A stretch of DNA of 64,000 nucleotides from NCBI RefSeq assembly GCF_038002225.1, contig NZ_JBBOCA010000001.1:1860001-1924000 (forward strand), read 5' to 3'. The stretch is from Paenibacillus sp. FSL R7-0204. Its GTDB lineage: Bacteria > Bacillota > Bacilli > Paenibacillales > Paenibacillaceae. The notes below the pieces were generated by a model. That model was given only the letters and a program-made list of their open reading frames with translations. It did not search any database and had not been told where the DNA came from. A program made the translations under genes and the position numbers. Each line of letters starts with the position of its first letter. Within the stretch, counting starts at the first letter, position 1. Shown here piece after piece: positions 37,967 through 47,800 of the stretch.

Positions 37967-38713
37967 ATGCGGAATATACTTAAGGATAGAATCACACGGA
38001 ATAACAGACCCCCCCGGATACTGTTCCTCGGGGACAGCATTACAGCTGACGGACAATATATCCGGTTGATCCGGGAATGGCTGAACGTGCGCCGGCCGGA
38101 GTGGACCGCCGAGCTGATTCCATCCGGAGTTCCCAGCGAGACGGTCTCGGGTCTGAGCGAGGCGGCGCATCCCTATCCGCGCCCTTGCGTGCATGAACGG
38201 CTGGCCAGAGAGCTGGCGGAGGCTGCTCCTGATGTGGTTATAGCCTGCTATGGCATGAATGACGGAATCTATCATCCCTTTTCGGAAGAGCGGTTCGCTG
38301 CTTATCAGGCGGGGATGCTGGCACTCAGCGCTCGGATCTGTGAAGCCGGAGCCGGGGTCGTGCTCATGACACCTCCGCCGTTCGATGCTCTGTCCATGAC
38401 GGGGGAGCTACAGCCCGCAGACGCGGCGGACTTCAGTTATCTCGCGCCATACAGGGACTACGATCAGGTGCTGGAGCGTTATGCGGACTGGTTGCTATCC
38501 GGGGGCTGCCCTGCGGACCAAGTGATTGATCTGCGTACGCCGCTGCTGGAGCTGATCCGGCATAGGCGCTCGCAGAACGCCGCTTACAGATATGGCGACG
38601 GTATCCATCCGGACACCCCGGGGCACCGGGTGATCGCGCAGACGCTGCTCCGGGAATTGTCCGGTGCGGAGCCGGAACTGCAGATTGACAAGTATTTTGG
38701 CGCGGGATTATAG
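37967..38713 (+). CDS. SGNH/GDSL-family hydrolase
   Basis: A 248-residue soluble esterase-type protein. Block I is LFLGDSITADG (Ser24), an N-containing block is in YGMNDGIY and block V is DGIHPDTPGH (Asp/His of the triad). In a sugar-use cluster it probably deacetylates a carbohydrate or its fragments. AGGAGGG precedes ATG 37967; the longer GTG frame upstream lacks a ribosome site. The protein has no signal peptide, so it acts on imported material. Confidence 0.82.
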   Translation: MRNILKDRITRNNRPPRILFLGDSITADGQYIRLIREWLNVRRPEWTAELIPSGVPSETVSGLSEAAHPYPRPCVHERLARELAEAAPDVVIACYGMNDGIYHPFSEERFAAYQAGMLALSARICEAGAGVVLMTPPPFDALSMTGELQPADAADFSYLAPYRDYDQVLERYADWLLSGGCPADQVIDLRTPLLELIRHRRSQNAAYRYGDGIHPDTPGHRVIAQTLLRELSGAEPELQIDKYFGAGL

Positions 38714-38746
38714 TAAGGACACCTTAAGAGCCGGGAGAGGGATCAC

Positions 38747-41056
38747 ATGAACGTACTGCAGACGATCCGTTCGCGTAAATACTTGCAGCGGATCCTACTC
38801 AGCTTTATGCTTGTTGTTGCCATTCTGGCGGTGGCTTCGCTGCTGATGAACTCGGGTGCCCGCAGCAAGGTGCTCAGCCTCCAGAATGAAGCGGACCGCA
38901 AGCTGCTGACCCAGATCAATTACAACATTGAGAACATGAACGGGATTGTAAAAGATCTGGCAGTCTCCCTGTACAATGACGAGGAGCTGCTGGCGCTGAA
39001 GTCCGGCGCTGATTACAGGCAGAGCATCCTCAAGATCGAGCGGCTGAATCACACGGTCGCAGCCTCTCCGTATCTGCACGCGGCTGTCTTTTATAATGGG
39101 GCCCAGCACCGGTTCTTCTCGTCGCTGAATCATGAGATTAACAATAGTCTTCTGTACAGCTCCTTGCAGAACTATATGGATTCCCGGGCAGATCTGCCGA
39201 AGCTCCAGCTCATTCCGCTCGACCTGGACGGTAAGGGCGGGGGCATTGATGTCTTTGCCTTCTTCCTGTATGACGGGGATACCTTGGGTTCAATCAATGA
39301 CAATGCGCTGATCCTCACGGTAAAGCCGGGATGGATGCTCGATAATATGAAAGCGCTTAACCAAGCGGCGGAACGGCAGAATGATGTGTTATTTGTGACC
39401 GATACTGACGGTGAGGTGCTGATCGCAACCGGCGGGCAGGTTCCTGAAGGGCTTAACCTGAAGGGAGAGCTGCTGCCGCAGATCAGCGCTTCGGGCAGGC
39501 CGCTGGATTCCTTCAACTACAGTCATGACGGCAGGAAGTATAAAGTGACTTATCTGAGCAAAGCCCTGAACAACTGGCAGATTGTCAGCATGCAGGATTA
39601 CGATGTGGTGCTGGGCAGTGTCCGGCAGATGAAATGGACGGAGATCGCGGTCACGCTGTCTGTTGTTCTGCTGGCCGTGCTGTTGTCCGTGTTCTTCGCG
39701 GTGCGGCTGTATAAGCCGGTAGGCCAGCTGCTGACTCTGGTTCCCGGGGATGTGCGGGGCGCGCCGCAGGCCAAGGATGAGCTGTCACTGATTGCAGCCA
39801 ACCTTACGGAGATGATCAGCAAGCTGAAGGGGCTGGAGCTGGAGCGGGCCTCGCAGTCCAATATTGCCAAGCTCTATCAGCTCCGCAGTCTGATCGCTTC
39901 AAGCCATAGTCTGGATGAGCAGTCCTTCCTGCAGCTCAGAGAGCAGCACGGCATCGATATTGCCTATCCGTCTCCGCTCCGGCTGGCGCTCGTGCAGATC
40001 GACAACCTGCAGGGGCTGGCGGCAGAGCCGGGACTGCCGATGGAATCGCTGCTGTACTTCGCCATCTCCAACATCGGGCAGGAATTATTGCGCCTTCAGG
40101 GCTCCTGTGAAGCTGCAGATATGAAGAGCGGGCATCTGGTCTTCATTGCCGGGAGTACGGACGGGGAGCTGGCGAAGCTGGAGGAGCGGTTCAGGGAGCT
40201 CCAGCAGACGATCGGCAACTATTATCATATTACTTTTACAGTCACGCTAAGCGAGGTCTTCACGGATTACCGCAGCATCACGGCGCATTATAATCTGGCG
40301 CAGCGCCATGCCAATTACCGGATGATCTACGGCAAGGGAGCTGTGCTTGAGCCGGAAATGCTCCGGGCGAATGAAGAGAATGAAGCGCTGCGCATTCCGC
40401 AGGAGCTGGAGCGGCAGCTGACGGAAGGATTGAAGGGCGGGGATCTGGCAGAGACGGAGCAGACGATCCGCAAGTGGAGAGCGCTGCTTGGCGGCTTCAG
40501 CTACGAGAATATGTATTCAGCGGTGCTTCATCTGGCCGTGACTCTGAGCCAGACGCTTGCTGAGATGAACAGCCGGAGTGTCAATCCGGTCTCGCTTAAC
40601 CTGCAGGCGATCAACCGCCGGATTCTGGAGAAGGAGACACTGGACGAGACGGAGATGGTCCTGCTGGAGGTGGTGCGGGAAGCCGCTGAGCAGCGCCGGA
40701 GCGGGCGCGAGGATAAGAACCGGCTGCTGGCGGATACGGTGAAGGAGATTATTTACAGGCATTACGCCGATCCTGACCTGAATGTGCAGCGGATTGCCGA
40801 TATGCTCAAGATGAGTCCGGTCTATCTGGGCCAGGTGTTCAAGGCGCAGGAAGGCAAGACGGTGGTCGATCAGATTAACGCTGCCCGGCTGGCCAGTGCC
40901 AAGAAGTACCTGGAGCAAGAGGACTTCACCGTAACAGAGATTATGGAGAAGGTCGGGTTCGGGAACGAGAGTTATTTTTACCGCCTGTTCAAGCGCTGCT
41001 ATGGCACCACGCCGAAGGAGTACCGCCTGAAATCGGCCATTGACCGCAGCAGATGA
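38747..41056 (+). CDS. Membrane-bound AraC-type sensor-regulator
   Basis: A 769-residue one-component regulator: span near residues 17-36, an extracellular sensing region of about 260 residues (dCache-like), a second span near 300-322 (AVTLSVVLLAVLLSVFFAV), a cytoplasmic linker and a C-terminal AraC double HTH (about 660-765; VGFGNESYFYRLFKRCYGTT). This layout is common in Paenibacillus next to Lpl-type sugar transporters, whose expression they control after sensing an extracellular oligosaccharide. It lies directly before the transporter genes. Confidence 0.87.
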   Translation: MNVLQTIRSRKYLQRILLSFMLVVAILAVASLLMNSGARSKVLSLQNEADRKLLTQINYNIENMNGIVKDLAVSLYNDEELLALKSGADYRQSILKIERLNHTVAASPYLHAAVFYNGAQHRFFSSLNHEINNSLLYSSLQNYMDSRADLPKLQLIPLDLDGKGGGIDVFAFFLYDGDTLGSINDNALILTVKPGWMLDNMKALNQAAERQNDVLFVTDTDGEVLIATGGQVPEGLNLKGELLPQISASGRPLDSFNYSHDGRKYKVTYLSKALNNWQIVSMQDYDVVLGSVRQMKWTEIAVTLSVVLLAVLLSVFFAVRLYKPVGQLLTLVPGDVRGAPQAKDELSLIAANLTEMISKLKGLELERASQSNIAKLYQLRSLIASSHSLDEQSFLQLREQHGIDIAYPSPLRLALVQIDNLQGLAAEPGLPMESLLYFAISNIGQELLRLQGSCEAADMKSGHLVFIAGSTDGELAKLEERFRELQQTIGNYYHITFTVTLSEVFTDYRSITAHYNLAQRHANYRMIYGKGAVLEPEMLRANEENEALRIPQELERQLTEGLKGGDLAETEQTIRKWRALLGGFSYENMYSAVLHLAVTLSQTLAEMNSRSVNPVSLNLQAINRRILEKETLDETEMVLLEVVREAAEQRRSGREDKNRLLADTVKEIIYRHYADPDLNVQRIADMLKMSPVYLGQVFKAQEGKTVVDQINAARLASAKKYLEQEDFTVTEIMEKVGFGNESYFYRLFKRCYGTTPKEYRLKSAIDRSR

Positions 41057-41304
41057 TTCCACTTTCCCCATACGTAAGGCAGGGTCCGCTACATGAGTAC
41101 TGTTCATCTGGCGGGCTTTTTGCTGTGCCGTGCAGAGGTCTGCCCCCGCTAGACAGGAATCTGGCAACAATACAGCCCGGCTTTACAGCATTCTTGCAAT
41201 TGTACAGTAACGCAGCAACCTTATTCTGCGCTATGTTAGTCGTGCAAAGCCTGGGACACAGGCAAACAACTGCAGCTAAGGAAGGAAAGGAAGGGGCTTT
41301 GGTT
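41057..41304 (+). promoter_or_regulatory. Intergenic region before the sugar transporter operon
   Basis: A 248-nt gap without a gene. GTCCGC at 41087-41092 can pair with GCGGGC at 41113-41118, followed by TTTTTG, which would be an intrinsic terminator after the regulator gene. The remainder should hold the transporter promoter and the AraC-type binding site; I found no clear -35/-10 pair and no catabolite-response element. Confidence 0.4.
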
Positions 41305-42291
41305 ATGTTGAATAAGGTTCCGCTGGCGGAACAACAGGCAAGTTCAGGAGCGCTGCCGGCCACGCGCAGACAATCCTGGCTCCGAAGGGAGCTGGCCCAT
41401 TTCAAAAGCAACCGGGAGCTGTTCCTGCTCTCGCTGCCGGGACTGCTGTACAAATTGATTTTCGCGTATATTCCGATGATTGGTCTGATTATCGCCTTCA
41501 AGAATTACCGGTATGATCTCGGGATCTTCGGCAGTAAATGGGTCGGGCTGGATAACTTCCGTTATCTGTTCACTACGGACACGGCGTGGCGGATTACCCG
41601 GAATACGGTCCTGTATAACACCGCTTATATTCTGATAGGCACCTCAGCAGCGCTGCTGCTGGCTATTCTGATGAATGAGATTAAGGCCAAGTGGAGCAAG
41701 TTCTATCAGACGGCCTTGTTTCTGCCCCATTTCCTGTCATGGGTGCTGGTGGGGTATGTGGCATACGCTTTCTTGAACCACTCGGACGGCTTCATCAACC
41801 GCACGCTGGAATCCTTCGGGCTGAATCCGGTGAGCTGGTATCAGAACCCCGGACCCTGGCCGGTCATTCTGATTCTGGTTCAATTGTGGAAAGTGGTGGG
41901 GTTCAACACGCTGATTTATTTTGCCGGCATCATTGGCATTAACAGTGAATATTACGAGGCGGCGCGGATCGACGGGGCAACCAAGCGGCAAATGGCCTTC
42001 AAAATCACGATCCCGCTGATGGCCCCAATCATCATTATTATGCTGATTCTGTCGATCGGCAATATGTTCCGCGGAGATTTCGGGCTGCATTATTTCATCC
42101 CGAATAACTCCGGTTTTCTCTATGGCTCTACGGATATCATTGATACTTATGTGTACCGTGCGCTGCGTGAGGTCGGCAATGTGAGCATGTCTGCGGCTAC
42201 CGGGTTCTATCAGTCGGTTGTCGGTCTGGTGCTGGTACTGACGGCTAACGGAATTGTGCGCAAGGTCGATCCCGATAATTCCCTGTGGTAA
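41305..42291 (+). CDS. Sugar ABC transporter permease, LplB-type
   Basis: A 328-residue polytopic permease with six spans and the EAA loop EAARIDGATKRQMAFKITIP near residue 220, which contacts the ATPase. ATG 41305 follows AAGGGG; the open frame upstream to 41053 is not coding. It forms a heterodimer with the next gene. No ATPase gene is in the operon, so a shared MsmX-type ATPase elsewhere probably energises it, as for other CUT1 systems. Confidence 0.93.
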   Translation: MLNKVPLAEQQASSGALPATRRQSWLRRELAHFKSNRELFLLSLPGLLYKLIFAYIPMIGLIIAFKNYRYDLGIFGSKWVGLDNFRYLFTTDTAWRITRNTVLYNTAYILIGTSAALLLAILMNEIKAKWSKFYQTALFLPHFLSWVLVGYVAYAFLNHSDGFINRTLESFGLNPVSWYQNPGPWPVILILVQLWKVVGFNTLIYFAGIIGINSEYYEAARIDGATKRQMAFKITIPLMAPIIIIMLILSIGNMFRGDFGLHYFIPNNSGFLYGSTDIIDTYVYRALREVGNVSMSAATGFYQSVVGLVLVLTANGIVRKVDPDNSLW

Positions 42292-42306
42292 GGAGGTGCG
42301 AAAAGC

Positions 42307-43191
42307 GTGGGCAAAAAATTTGAAATCTCGAAGCTGTTCATTAATCTGCTGTTTATCGTGCTGTCGCTGGTGGTGATTCTGCCATTCCTGCTGGTCATCG
42401 TTGTCTCACTGACGGATGAGAAGTCATTGACCGAGAACGGGTACCAGTTCATCCCGCAGTCCTTCAGTCTGGATGCCTACCGCTATCTGCTGGACGCTCC
42501 TGATATCCTGCTCCGGGCCTATGGCGTGACGTTCACGGTGACGATCATCGGCGCGCTTGCCGGACTGCTGCTGACCGCGATGACGGCTTACGTAATTTCA
42601 AGGCAGGATTACCGGTATAACCGGGCGACGACGTTCTATGTATTTTTCACCATGCTGTTCAGCGGGGGACTCGTTCCCTCTTACATTCTTATTACTCAGT
42701 ACCTGCATCTGAAGGATAGCCTGCTGGCGCTGATTCTGCCGATTCTGCTGTCGCCGTTCAACATTATGGTCATGAAGGGCTTCATGTCCAAGATTCCGCT
42801 GGAGATCATTGAATCGGCCAAAATCGACGGGGCGCGGGAATTCCGCATTTTCTTCCGGATTATTCTGCCGCTCTCGACGCCTGCCCTGGCTACGCTGGGT
42901 CTGCTGATCTCCTTCACCTACTGGAACGAATGGTTTAACGCGATGCTGTACATTGACGATCCGAACAAGGTACCGCTGCAGTTGCTGCTGGTGCGGACGC
43001 TGAACAGTATTGAGTTTCTGACGACGAACTCGGAATTCACCGGGCAGCTTGGCATTGATCTGTCGAGTTTTCCGAACAGCTCGGCCCGGATGGCGATTGC
43101 GGTATTGGCCGGCGGACCGATGCTGGTCATCTTCCCGTTTTTTCAGCGGTTTTTCGTCAAAGGGCTTACGGTTGGCTCCCTAAAGGGTTAA
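42307..43191 (+). CDS. Sugar ABC transporter permease, LplC-type
   Basis: A 294-residue CUT1 permease with six spans and the EAA loop IESAKIDGAREFRIFFRIIL near residue 160. GTG 42307 follows AAGGAGG inside the end of lplB. It ends LKG, typical of this group. Confidence 0.93.
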   Translation: MGKKFEISKLFINLLFIVLSLVVILPFLLVIVVSLTDEKSLTENGYQFIPQSFSLDAYRYLLDAPDILLRAYGVTFTVTIIGALAGLLLTAMTAYVISRQDYRYNRATTFYVFFTMLFSGGLVPSYILITQYLHLKDSLLALILPILLSPFNIMVMKGFMSKIPLEIIESAKIDGAREFRIFFRIILPLSTPALATLGLLISFTYWNEWFNAMLYIDDPNKVPLQLLLVRTLNSIEFLTTNSEFTGQLGIDLSSFPNSSARMAIAVLAGGPMLVIFPFFQRFFVKGLTVGSLKG

Positions 43192-43229
43192 CATACAATT
43201 ACATGTACAAAGTACAGGAGGTCACTCAC

Positions 43230-44777
43230 ATGAAAAAAGGGCTGGTTGGCGTATTGGCATCTGTAATGCTGGCTGCATCTGTGCTATCAGGCTGCGGGGG
43301 CAACAATAATGGCGGAACGAATGCCGGGAAAGGCACGGAAGGCAGCGGGACGGATGCCGCGCAAAGTGCTGCTCCCGAATCCGGCAATGCAGGCGGGCTG
43401 AAGCCGGTGGAACTGACTTGGTACTATCCGTTGTCCCAGCTTCAGGCCGATCAGGATAAAGTGCAGGAGGAAGTAAACAAGCTTACGAAGGCAAAGATTA
43501 ACGCCACCGTCAAGCTGATGCCTGTAGCGATCGGGGATTACGTGCAGAAGATGAACACCGTGCTTGCGGCGGGCGAGAAGTTCGATATTCTGTGGACCGG
43601 TTATATGCTGAAGCCGGAGGAGCTGGTGCGCAAGGGAGCGATTCAGCCGATGGATAAGCTGCTTGAGGAGTATGCGCCGGAGCTGAAGAAGGATGTGCCG
43701 CAGGTGATGTGGGATGGCCTCTCGGTGGACGGGGAGATCTACGGCATTCCGAATCAGCAGATTAACGGCTCGCGGTACGGCTTCATCATCCAGAAGCGCT
43801 TCGCTGACAAGTACAAACTTGATACCGCTTCCATTAAAAAAATCGCAGATATCGAGCCGTTCCTGGCCCAGATTAAGCAGAGTGAGCCGGATATCATTCC
43901 GTTTGGTATCTTCGGCACCTCCTTCATTAATCCGCAGTCGCATGACGACAAGTACTGGGTAGTTCCAGGTCTAGATGACCATTTCTATATCAAGACAGAT
44001 GACCCTACCTATACCCTGCAGCGTTACCCGGAAGAAGAGCTGGACAATTTCCGGCTGGCCAGCAAATGGTATAAGGAAGGCTATATTTACAAGGATGCCG
44101 CTACCGAAAAAGCGAATGATTACCTGGCGAAAGGCCGGATTGCCGTGGATTTCAACGTGACGCTGAAGCCGGGCGTGGAAGCTGAGGTGAAGGCCAAAAA
44201 CGGCGGCAATGACGTCATCACTGTCCCGCTCAGTGACTGGTTCTCCAACGGGTATTCGGCGACCACGAACCAATCGATCAGCCGTACTGCCCCTAACCCG
44301 GAGCGTGCCATGATGCTGCTGAATCTGGTGAATACCGACAAGGAGCTGTACAATCTGCTCTGTAACGGGATTGCCGGTGAGCATTACGATAAGGCAGACG
44401 GAGAGTACATCAAGGCCAAAGCGGATTCCCGTTATCTGCCCAATATGGACTGGGTGTTCGGCAGCGTGTTCAACTCGTATCTGAAGGAAGGACAGCCGGA
44501 GAATGTCTGGGAAGAGACCAAGAAGATCAATTCCGATTCGGAGGTGAATCCGGTTGGTGCCTTCAAGTTCAATTCCGAGCCGGTGAATACCGAAATCGCC
44601 AACCTGAATGCGGTGTGGGGGGAATATAAGCGGGGACTTGTGACCGGTACGCTTGATTTTGAAGAAACCTGGCCTACCCTCTATGGCAAGCTGAAGGAAG
44701 CAGGCGAGGAGAAGTATGTGGCTGAGGTCACCAAGCAATTTGAACAATTCCTGAAGGATAAAGGTCTGAAGAAATAG
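43230..44777 (+). CDS. Sugar-binding lipoprotein, LplA-type (DUF3502)
   Basis: A 515-residue extracellular solute-binding protein. The lipobox LSGC places the lipidated cysteine at residue 22, followed by a flexible Gly/Asn/Ser linker. The periplasmic-binding fold starts near residue 65 and the C-terminal DUF3502-type segment (NPVGAFKFNSEPVNTEIANL) identifies the LplA group, which binds oligosaccharides. ACAGGAGG precedes ATG 43230; the earlier ATG 43203 has no ribosome site. Third gene of the transporter operon. Confidence 0.9.
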   Translation: MKKGLVGVLASVMLAASVLSGCGGNNNGGTNAGKGTEGSGTDAAQSAAPESGNAGGLKPVELTWYYPLSQLQADQDKVQEEVNKLTKAKINATVKLMPVAIGDYVQKMNTVLAAGEKFDILWTGYMLKPEELVRKGAIQPMDKLLEEYAPELKKDVPQVMWDGLSVDGEIYGIPNQQINGSRYGFIIQKRFADKYKLDTASIKKIADIEPFLAQIKQSEPDIIPFGIFGTSFINPQSHDDKYWVVPGLDDHFYIKTDDPTYTLQRYPEEELDNFRLASKWYKEGYIYKDAATEKANDYLAKGRIAVDFNVTLKPGVEAEVKAKNGGNDVITVPLSDWFSNGYSATTNQSISRTAPNPERAMMLLNLVNTDKELYNLLCNGIAGEHYDKADGEYIKAKADSRYLPNMDWVFGSVFNSYLKEGQPENVWEETKKINSDSEVNPVGAFKFNSEPVNTEIANLNAVWGEYKRGLVTGTLDFEETWPTLYGKLKEAGEEKYVAEVTKQFEQFLKDKGLKK

Positions 44778-44811
44778 GCTGAGGAGAAACGGAGAAACCT
44801 GCTGCTCATGG

Positions 44812-44845
44812 GGGGCTTCGCCAGCCTAAAGCTGGCGAAAGTCCC
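44812..44845 (+). other. Strong hairpin between the binding-protein and beta-helix genes
   Basis: Arms 44813-44825 and 44831-44845 form about 13 bp (CTTCGCCAGC core) with a CTAAA loop but no T-run. Hairpins behind a binding-protein gene often protect its mRNA 3' end and so lower the expression of the following gene. Confidence 0.5.
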
Positions 44846-44877
44846 TACATCCCACGTTGAAAGGAAGAGGAGCCTTG

Positions 44878-47800
44878 GTGAAAAAACGTTTGCTTGCTGC
44901 CCTTGCAGCCAGTCTGCTGTTGATGCCGTCTCTGCCGTTTAATGCCCCTGTCTATGCGGAGGGGGAAACGTCCGGGACGGCTTTTTATGTGGCTACGAAT
45001 GGAAGCGATTCCAACTCCGGGACGCTGAATGCCCCATTCCAGAGTCTTGAGAAGGCGCGCGATACGATCCGTACGCTGAAGGCGGAGGAGGGATTGCCGG
45101 AGGGCGGGGTTACCGTGTATCTGCGGGAAGGAAGGTATGAGCGGACCAGCAGCTTCGAGCTGCGCCAGCAGGATTCCGGCGAAGCGGATAAGCCCATCAC
45201 GTACACGGCATATCCGGGGGAAGAGGTCACGTTGTCCGGCTCCCGCCAATTGGCCAAATCAGCCTTCGTTCCGGTCACCGACCCGTCCATCCTGGGCCGC
45301 ATCATCAGCCCGGAAGCGCGAACGAAGGTACTGGCCGCAGATCTGGGAGCGCTTGGCATTACTGATTACGGCCAGCTCAGCCGTCATGGCTATTACCTGG
45401 CCAATGATCTAAGCGAGGTGCCGCCGATGGAGCTGTATGTGGCAGGGCAGGGCATGACGCTGGCCCGCTGGCCGAATGAAGGCACAGTCCAGATGGATGA
45501 GATTCTGGACCCCGGCCCGACCCGCAAGGACCCGAATGGGGAAGTGCATACGCGCGGAGGCACCTTCACTTATACGTACGACCGTCCCCAATACTGGACG
45601 CAGGCTGACGACATCTGGCTGGACGGGATCTTCGGCTACAGCTGGGAATGGTCGTACAACAAGATTGCTTCCATCGACACCGCCGCCAAAAGTATTACCC
45701 TCCGCTATGGCGAAATGAGCGGTATCTTCAAGAACTGGTATCCGGACTTCCACTTCGCGCAGAACTTGCTGGAGGAGATCGACATGCCCGGCGAATATTA
45801 TATTGACCGCCAGGCCGGGAAGCTGTATTTTTTGCCGAATGCCGAGTTTACTGCCGGAAACCCGGATATTGAAGTCACGATGCTGAAGAGTCCGATGATC
45901 AACGCATTGAACGCCTCGTACATCGACTTCTCGGAGCTGGTGCTGGAGAACGGCCGCGATTCGGCGGCGGTGTTCATGGGCGGCAAGCAGTTGCGTATCC
46001 TGAACAGCGAGATCCGCAACTTCACCAACAGCGGAGTGCTGGTCAATACCCAAAGCCGGTTTTACTACAATAATTTTGATGGGGCACCGGGGACGGACCA
46101 TGCTATTGTCAGCACCCATATCCATCATATCGGGGGGACTGCGGTTACGCTGGCCGGAGGTAACAAAACCACGCTTGCACCGGGAAACAACAGGGTGGAG
46201 AATTCGCATATTCACGATTTTGCCTACTATCACAAAGCCTATAATCCCGGGGTATTGCTGTCCGGCGTGGGCAACCGCATGTCGCATAATGAGCTGCATG
46301 ACGCGCCGCATCCCGGCGTGCTGATCTTCGGCAATGACCATACTGTGGAATATAACGAGATCTATGATGTATGCACGACCTTCTCGGATCTCGGAGCGAT
46401 CTACATGAACGCGGGGGAGCAGCCCCATGAGCGGGGGACGGTCATCCGGCGCAATTATTTCCATAACATCGGCGAGAGCAAAGCCGGAGTAGAAGGGGTA
46501 TACCCGGACAATTTCACGATGGGACTGACGATCAACGAGAATATTTTTTACAAGATGGGCAATTCGGCAATTAAAAATAATGGCGGTGCCCATATCCTGA
46601 CCCGCAACAATATCTTCATTGACAGCAAAATTCCGTATGACTATGCGGATATGTTCCTGGGTGATGAGCCGGATGATCAGGTGCCGCTCAACTACATGCC
46701 GAAATGGCAGGCGCTGTTTGCGGCGAACAATAATTTCACCGGAACGCCTTATCTGGCCAAGTATCCCGAGCTGGCGGATTTCTTCACGGAGAACCGGTAT
46801 TATCCCGACACCAATACGTTCCAGGGGAATGTCGTCTACAACCCGTCGGTTCCGCGCAGCGTAACGACCAATGTGTACGGGGCCTACGATAAGTTCGGAC
46901 TGGTCCAGTATGCGAATAACTGGGTGACTGCCGCAGATCCCGGCTTCACCGACCTGGCGGGAGGCAATCTGTCGCTGCAGCCGGATGCGGAGGTCTTCGA
47001 TGTCATTCCCGGCTTCCCTGACATTCCGTTTAACGATATCGGCGTTGACGGCAGGGCGGGTACGACAGCAGGTCCGGACAGCTACCCCGTGCAGGGCGTT
47101 GCCGTCTATGACAATGAAATAACTGTGGACCGCTGGAAAACGGTGAAGCTGCGCACGGCGGTGCTTCCGTGGAATGCGGATCATCCCGCCCTGACCTTCA
47201 CTTCGGCCGATCCGGCCATCGCGGCAGTGGATGGGGCAGGTATCGTTACCGGCCAGTCAGTCGGCAGTACGGTCATTACGGTAGCCTCGGCGGAGAATCC
47301 GCTGCTGACCGCCACGGTCACGGTTCATGTGGAGGCCGGTGACGGCGTGATGGACTTCACGGATTTCGAGTCGGGCGCGAACGGGTGGCTGCAGGATGCG
47401 AACCGCAGCATCGAGAAGCTCGGAACCAACCGCTGGTACAAGATTCTGAACGGAGCCTCTGCGCTTAGCCCCAAATCCTTCTCGGACTATGAGCTGAGCT
47501 TCAAGCTGAAAACCCCGGCGGTGATGGGCGATAACGCGACCCTGTATATCTTCGACCGTCAGGCCGGAAGCGGCTCCAGCCGGATCGGCTACAAGACCCG
47601 GGCGGACGGCAGCTCTGCGTGGCTGCTCTACAATTCGGCCTGGACGGTGCTGAAGGAAGTCAAGCGGCCGGGGCATGACCTGCAGCCGGATATGGAATAT
47701 GCAGTCCGCATGCTGGTGAAGGGCGGCGACATCAGTGTCTATCTAGACGGGGCGTTCCGCCTGAAGGGCACTGATCCGGGACACAATGCAGAGGGGAAGG

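Noticed and set aside
41053..41304. N-terminal extension of 84 residues on the LplB-type permease
   Set aside because: The extension has no similarity to permeases and crosses a terminator-like hairpin; ATG 41305 has a proper ribosome site and gives the normal length.
45409..47184. A 591-codon frame on the minus strand inside the beta-helix gene
   Set aside because: Long antisense frames are common in GC-rich codon-biased genes; the + strand reading has a signal peptide and known domains.
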